Origin: Helopsaltes ochotensis
Lineage: Eukaryota > Chordata > Aves > Passeriformes > Locustellidae
Assembly: GCA_013400155.1 (NCBI GenBank)
Contig: VXBM01000770.1
Span: forward strand, 274,118-338,117
Direction: 5' to 3'
Length of the DNA: 64,000 bases
The translations under genes and the position numbers were made by a program. Positions 58,106 to 64,000 of the stretch are shown in pieces (position 1 is the first letter of the stretch; every line of letters starts with the position of its first letter). The notes beneath the pieces were generated by a model, which did not search any database, had not been told where the DNA came from, and worked only from the letters and a program-made list of their open reading frames with translations.

Positions 58106-61100
58106 GAGGGGTTTTGCCTACTTCTTTAAAGAACAACTGGTCCATCCTCCTGGAAATCTTTCTCTGTCCGACCTGACTTCGAGCACTCCCAGGGATGGGG
58201 CATCTCCAGGGACACTCACCACAGGCTCAGGGATCAGAATCTGCTTCCAGCATTGATGAGCTAATGAGCTTTAGCATTTCTGTCCCTGCTCTAGACCAGG
58301 GCTGCCCTGCTATGCCCGCTGATGGCCCAGAGTGTTGGAATCCCAAGAGAACAACTTGTGAGACTTCAGGACTTGTCAAAGCTGAAGCTGAACCCTTATC
58401 CCAAGCTGGCTGGGTGCCCACAGCCCAGCCAGCCCTAATCTGGGGCTGTACACTGCCCATGTTTAATGAGGTATTGTGTACGGATGTGTCCGACTGTGTG
58501 TATGCACATGTCGTGGGCTCTGGGTGTCTTGCTCAATGTTTGCATCTGTCTGTTAGCGGGTTTGGGCATCTGGGGCTGTTCCTCTTGCCTGATTAAATAT
58601 CTTTCCAGGAGTGAGTTTGTGTAGCCAAGGATCTTATCATGAGTCAGTGTCTGCATGGGGAGGTGTTCACAGCTCTCCATGTGTGCAGAATTTGCACAGT
58701 ATCCATGGGTCATGCTGGGCTGTCGTAGATGTGTCTTCCACTGTCAGCATGTGCTGAGTGATGGTGGATGCGTGGGCAGCCAAGGAATGGATGGATCAGT
58801 GCAGAGCAGGGTGGGCTTCCCCATCAGTGGCGGACAACACTGGGGACCAGTGCTGCTTGTGACTATTCTCTTTCCCCAAGGGCATGTGGAGCCCAACCTG
58901 GACACTATCCTGCATACCATGGCATGGAAAGGGGACAGGGCATACCTGAGGCTTGAATGCAGCATCAGAGATGACCCTGTCAGTTGCAGTGACCCAAGTC
59001 TGGCTGGGCCTCCTTTAACTCAAGTGGCCCTAGGGTTCAGGGGACTCCCCATTGCGCAAACAGCGCACGACAGCGCCTGTGTGACACTCCCTGTTCCCAT
59101 GTTTCTTCCCTCCTGCTCTCCCTGCCTCCACTCAGCTCTATCCTGAGGAGTGTCCTCTCAGCTGGGTCAATGCCTGCATCACCTAACTGCTGTCCTTGCA
59201 GGGACCCCCAGACTCTTCAGGCCAGGAGGGCTGGCAGCCATGGGCAGCGGGAGGATCACAGCCTCCTGCACATATGTTGTCCAACCCATCAGCACCTCTC
59301 TGAATCAAAGCTGGTGCTGGCTAGGGATGTGACCCCCAGATCTCTCCCTTTGTCATGAAAAGCCAAGCATATTCGCCAGAAAGCTCACCCTGTGGTAGAA
59401 GCCATCCATCTCCTTTGGAGCTCAGCATTCCCTCCTTGCTCCTTGGCCACAGGGGTGTTTGGCTGCAGATATTTACCGAGCAATTCACATCCAATTACAG
59501 AAGCCAGAAAGACTGGGAGGTTTTTTCTTCTGGTTTCTTGCAACCAAAGCCAACTTATCCGAATTACAACCTAGGAAGCATCTCATTAGTGGGGAGTGAG
59601 GTCTCCAAAATACAGTGTTTGGAAAGCACTCTGCCAGAGGCATAGGAATATGGGCTGGCTGACAGGTGGGTTGGTGAGGAGCCTATATGGTCACCATCTT
59701 CGCTCACTCATGGTAATTTTCCCCATCTTTTCCCCTGTGGTATCTGAGTGGAGAGGAGATGGGATTTTGGAGACTTCCAGTTCACCACATCACTTCCCCA
59801 TTCCCACTTTGGATCAAGAGGTGTTTGAATTTGCTGGTCTGAAGCATGGGCTGGTTTTCCCACCCATTTCTTTCCCCACCAGCTTCTCCTGCCCTTTCTC
59901 TCAGGCCACATGATGTCACCCCAACCAGGAGGTGAAGATCTAGGAGCAGAGTGCTGGGAATGGTGGTTACAAGTGTTTAATAACATTAGTGGAATTAGGA
60001 TCCTCAGCAGCATCACTGGCTGGTCTCTCTCCAGTGCTGTCCCAAGAGGCTGGGGGACATCGCTCACCTGGCCTCATGGAGACCTGCTTCCTGGTATGGC
60101 TATCCCAGATGGATTTATGCCAGAGGCGCCTGTGTGGAGCCTGCATAGCCCCAAAATTTGCTGGAGACTTTGTTTCAGGTGGGATACAAGCTGGCACAGG
60201 GGCTGGGATGTGGGGAGGAGGTGAAGCAGGATCCAAAGTGATCTAGTGACTATCAGCTGAGACTGCAGGGCACCTTTCTGCTACGGTTTGAGAATGGAAG
60301 AGATCAGAAATGCAGCTGGCAGCTGTTCCTGGGCTTATGTGGCTGCGAGGTGACTCCTATTCCAATGACTTAATGCCCTTCCAAAAATGCTTCCCCGGAT
60401 ACAGCTTGCAAGCAAACTGCTGAGCTGGTTTGTACCAGCGGCGGGGATGAAGGCAGGCACGGCTCTGGTGCCTTCCTCCCACCCGCAGTGCTTGGGGTGT
60501 GCTTGTTGGACCACACAGGGCTGGTTTCCACGCAGGACTGAGCACACCTGTGTTTTGAGTGGCATAGTGGGTGTGGGAGCCTGTTCCCTGGCTGCCTCCC
60601 TGTCCCAACAGAGCCTGTGGGTGCTGGTGGGGAGCCACACCAGCCCCCTGGCTCCTGGCCCGCGTGGGGAGGGCTTTGTGCTTCCCTGCTGATGTCACCA
60701 TCTGCTCCCTGAGCTGCCAGCCAGGTTGATGGTCTCTGCCTGGCCATCTCCCAACCATCCTCAAGTGCCTGGGCAGGAGAATCCATGTGCGCTCTTGCTG
60801 TTGAGGTGAAGGGGGCTATTGAGCAGCCCTGGTCTGCTCCTGGAAGTCTACTCCTGGAATCATGTCATCTCTGTCAGCATCTGGGCGATAGCATGCACTG
60901 TCTCTTGTCCCATCCAGAGCCTCTCCTTTCCTTGCTCCTCTCCTTGGCAGCTGCTAGGCTGTAGCTTTTATTTCAAGGTCAAATGAGCTCCAGCTTCCAA
61001 ATGGGTGATCTTGTAGTGACTTTGCAAATGAGTGTCACTCCTGTGTCCCACATGGGTGAGGGTCAGGATAGACACAGCTCTCTCAGCACAAGGGAGAAGG

Positions 61101-64000
61101 AAAGGCTGGGATGGATAAAGCCAAGCTGCCTGCACTAGCTCAGCCACCCTACCCCCACACTTCACCAGCCCCACTGGCAGGAGAGCTGCTGGGTTCCTCT
61201 GGTGTGATGTGCTTCCCAGAAAGCCAGGCTGGCAGCATGTGGGCCCCCACATCCCCAGGACATCCCAGTGTCTCAGTTCTGGGCTTCGAAGTGCCTGAGC
61301 CCCTTGGCACGACCAATGAGAGTTTGGATGATGAGTCCCCTCCTTGCTCCCCATGAAGAACATGTCCCACCATGGGAAGATGAGAAGTTTCCATCAGAGG
61401 AAGCTGCTCCTTGCCAGCAGAAGAGGTGAGAGAGGGTGGCCTGGCCCTGCAGACATGGGATTCAGGTCTCCTCACTCTCCTTCCCGATGAGCTCCCTGCC
61501 CTTCGGTGTGGATGAATCAGAACCTCCTTTTCGTGAACCATGCCTGCCTGTCCCTGGGGCTGCCTGCCCTTCCTTGCTGCCCATGGCACTGCCTGTCACT
61601 GTCCCCAGACAGGCAAAGCAAGTCCCCTGCAAGCCCCACCACCCCCACAGCCACTCTCAGTGGCAAGCCGTGCTCTGTGTCCTGTTCTGGCCTTGCTGCT
61701 GGCACCCTGGGGATGGCCACCCGCCCCTCCGCTGGCCTGCAGCCGTCCATGGCTCCAGCACCACCCAACCTTGCCCCTCCAGGCCTGTCACCCCTGGGCA
61801 GCCACGGGTCTTTGGGCAGCTCTGCCTGCTGTCGCCGGGGGCTGGGGACAGTGCGGGGGACAGGAATACTCCTAGGTGGCAGAGGACTGAGAGGAGGAGT
61901 GGGAAGGGGGTTGGGAGACAGGGCAGCCCACAGCCCGGCTCGGCTGCGCCGGTTCCCCTCCCCGGCCCCATCAGCCCATTTATTACCCCTCTGCCATTCA
62001 TCGGGGCCAGACAGATGCCCCCAAATAAATACCCCCAAACAATAGGGTGGGAGGGGCCAGCGAAGCTCCTCATGAATAAACATGAGGGTCTTTGGACACA
62101 GCTTCCTCTCTTCGCAAAATGGGACCGATTGTGCGGCAGGCATTTAAAATTCAGCCGCGGTCGGGCTGTCTTCCAGTGTCCCCTGAACTGCTGAGGTGCT
62201 TCATTTATTTCATAATTTCCCCTCCTCCCCTCTCGGCGACAGACCTGTCGCTTTTCACAAGGCTTTTCGCCTTGTCCTCCCTCTTTCTTTCCTTCTTGCT
62301 CCCTTTCTCTATTTTTTTTTTTTAATCTTCCTTCCTTTTCCTACTCCTTGTCTCTCTCTCCTTGGCTTTTGTGCCCGGGGCCGTGACGAATGGCTCAGAA
62401 AAGAGGGTGCTGTGAGAAACTGGGGCTGCTGCTGGCAGGGTGGGTGGTGAGGTGGTGCTCCGGGGCGGGACTGGGGGGTGGGGAGGGAGTCTGCCCGTGG
62501 GTGTCCGGCTGGGGCTCCCACATGGAGCTGGGGTGGGGAGGCACTGGGGTGATGGGGGATCCCGGGGGCTTTGCTGCCTGGGGGCTTGGAAAGCCAAGGA
62601 TCGGGCCCCCTGCCTGTCTCCCTGCCTGTGGGGAGACAGCCTTGCAGTGCTCACCCCAGCACATCCAGAATGAGCTCCATGGAGGAGGAGGGAAAGGTCA
62701 ATCCTGCTGTATCACCCACTGGGGTGAAAAGCAGCCCTGGTGATGCTGGAGCATCCAAAAGTTGGGAGATGCAGAAGGAAGAAGGAGATACTTGTCCAGG
62801 ATAAGGCAGACCTACTTTTGGTGGGGATGGGTTTGCGGGACCCCTGACCTGTTTCCACTCCTGGACAACCCCAGCAATGCTGGTGTTTGGAGCCGGAATG
62901 AGTGGCTTTTTGGGTTCTTGGACAACAGCATCCTCACTGGGCTTCCAGCACGCCAAACCCACATCTGCTTTCACCCAGAGACCAGAGTAGCAGCAGAGCA
63001 TGGAGAGGTGGGAGCACCAGGACATGGCCAGCAATGTGGCTCGGGATTCCAGGAGACCTGCCAGCACCCTGGTGTTTCATCAACCAGGTGCTGAGATCCT
63101 GATGCCATGCACCCCTGGGAAAGCCAGGAGATGTCCATACAGGACAGCTCCAGAGTTTGTGGAAACCCGTGAGCTGCTTGCTGTGTTGCTCAGGCTTGGC
63201 AGGTGGATGGGCAGAATCCCCAATGCCCATCCTGCCCCCAGGGCTCTGCATGGTGGGATGAGTGTCACCTGTGACACTGGGGGACTGTAGAAACTCCCTG
63301 GAAGCTCTGGTGCATCCTTGTGCTGGGAGAAAGCATCTGCCTACCCCTTCCTCACCTCTGGGATCCTCTGACCAAGGGCCAGGCAAGGCAAAATGGAGAT
63401 CCTACCCAAGGGCTGGCAAGAAGGACACCTGAAGTGAGGAGTCACCTGCCAGACCACCTTGGGGACTGGCTGGCAGGAGAGACCAGGGTCATGCTGGCAG
63501 CAACAGGTGCTGGTGGGGACAGGGGGACATCACCAGCTGCAGGCTGGGGCTGAGCAGAGCCTTCATCCAAAGCCCCGGGGGCTCTCCGTGCCTGAGAACT
63601 CAAAGTGTGGCTTCCTTAGCTCACGAGAGAACACGGAGGGGGGTCTCACCCGGGGCTTAGGGTGTCAATGTGGATGTGGGTGCTTTCTGCTGGGTATTGC
63701 CTGGCGCCACCGCCCGCCGGGGTTGCCTGCCCCCCGTCCCTCTGTCCCTCTGTCCCGCTGCCCGCTGGCGGGCACGGCAGCTGCAGCCCGTGGGGGACGG
63801 TGCTGGCAGGCTCTGGCAGCGGGAGGGCTCCTGCATTACAATCCGGTACAATCTGTCCCCCTTCCTGCTGCCCAGCAGTGTAGGAGACGGTTACTGTTTA
63901 ATCCCATTTGACAGCTCTTTCATCATCTGCCTGCCTCCCTCCAGCTTCCCGTGGCTCCTCCAAGGCTCCTTTGTGGCCGTAATCAAAGCCTGGTGAGTGA
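58106..64000. other. Single-copy-looking sequence, no gene recognised
   Basis: GC-rich stretches near 61550-61960 and 62390-62650 produce long chance frames on both strands (up to 252 codons). 59460-59590, 60340-60430, 61960-62180 and 63825-63920 look like candidate conserved non-coding DNA. No repeat family is recognised. Confidence 0.35.

Noticed and set aside
61436..62194. 252-codon open frame with a 208-codon frame opposite
   Set aside because: Both strands are open through the same GC-rich DNA, with no domain, no clear splice context and low-complexity Pro/Ser/Ala text.
1..64000. A complete, previously undescribed functional system
   Set aside because: All recognisable coding sequence is degraded retroelement. 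The remaining sequence shows no coherent gene set that would justify such a claim.

Overview
This is a vertebrate genomic window with no prokaryotic organisation. CR1 LINE 3' ends (five copies, one still carrying the 8-bp ATAGAATC terminal repeats) point to a sauropsid. The CR1 copies together with many short LTRs, including a family with TGTCCTGG at one terminus, fit a bird, most likely a passerine; the species call is inference. I found no host protein-coding exon, tRNA or rRNA that I could defend. The real coding remnants all belong to endogenous retroviruses (ERVs) and CR1 elements, and all are broken.

Layout. 1-2007: minus-strand class II ERV fragment (ERV A: LTR, primer-binding site, gag), running off the left edge. 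2251-3066: solo LTR, minus. 5995-6230 and 18912-19147: two copies of one LTR-like repeat. 7160-7536: CR1 tail. 8101-9321: AT-rich block with an LTR-like or poly(A)-bearing end. 9342-17695: the main element (ERV B, plus strand), with an LTR-like 5' region, gag (capsid and zinc knuckles), a dUTPase remnant, protease, a foreign LTR inserted between protease and reverse transcriptase, RT, RNase H, integrase, env, polypurine tract and 3' LTR. 17883-18427: assembly gap that cuts a second copy of the 2251-3066 LTR family. 19463-20216 and 20678-20913: further LTRs.

20.9-36.4 kb is mostly single-copy-looking sequence with a purine tract, three CR1 fragments and small tandem repeats. 36.4-40.3 kb is a second retroelement cluster: an AT-rich block, a GC/G-run block, two unlike LTRs almost end to end, and a partner of the 19463-20216 repeat. 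40.3-64 kb is again mostly single-copy-looking, with one long CR1 (45008-46370), a CCCAT-type minisatellite, a CpG-rich island with an exact 40-bp tandem duplication, and several stretches whose composition resembles conserved non-coding regulatory DNA.

ERV B has a betaretrovirus-like gag, dUTPase-protease and pol, but an envelope transmembrane region with the CX6CC motif of gamma-type envelopes. It has many stops and frameshifts, so it is a fossil. I saw no sign of a new functional system; the most interesting material is the structure and history of these nested and mosaic retroelements and the candidate regulatory islands.
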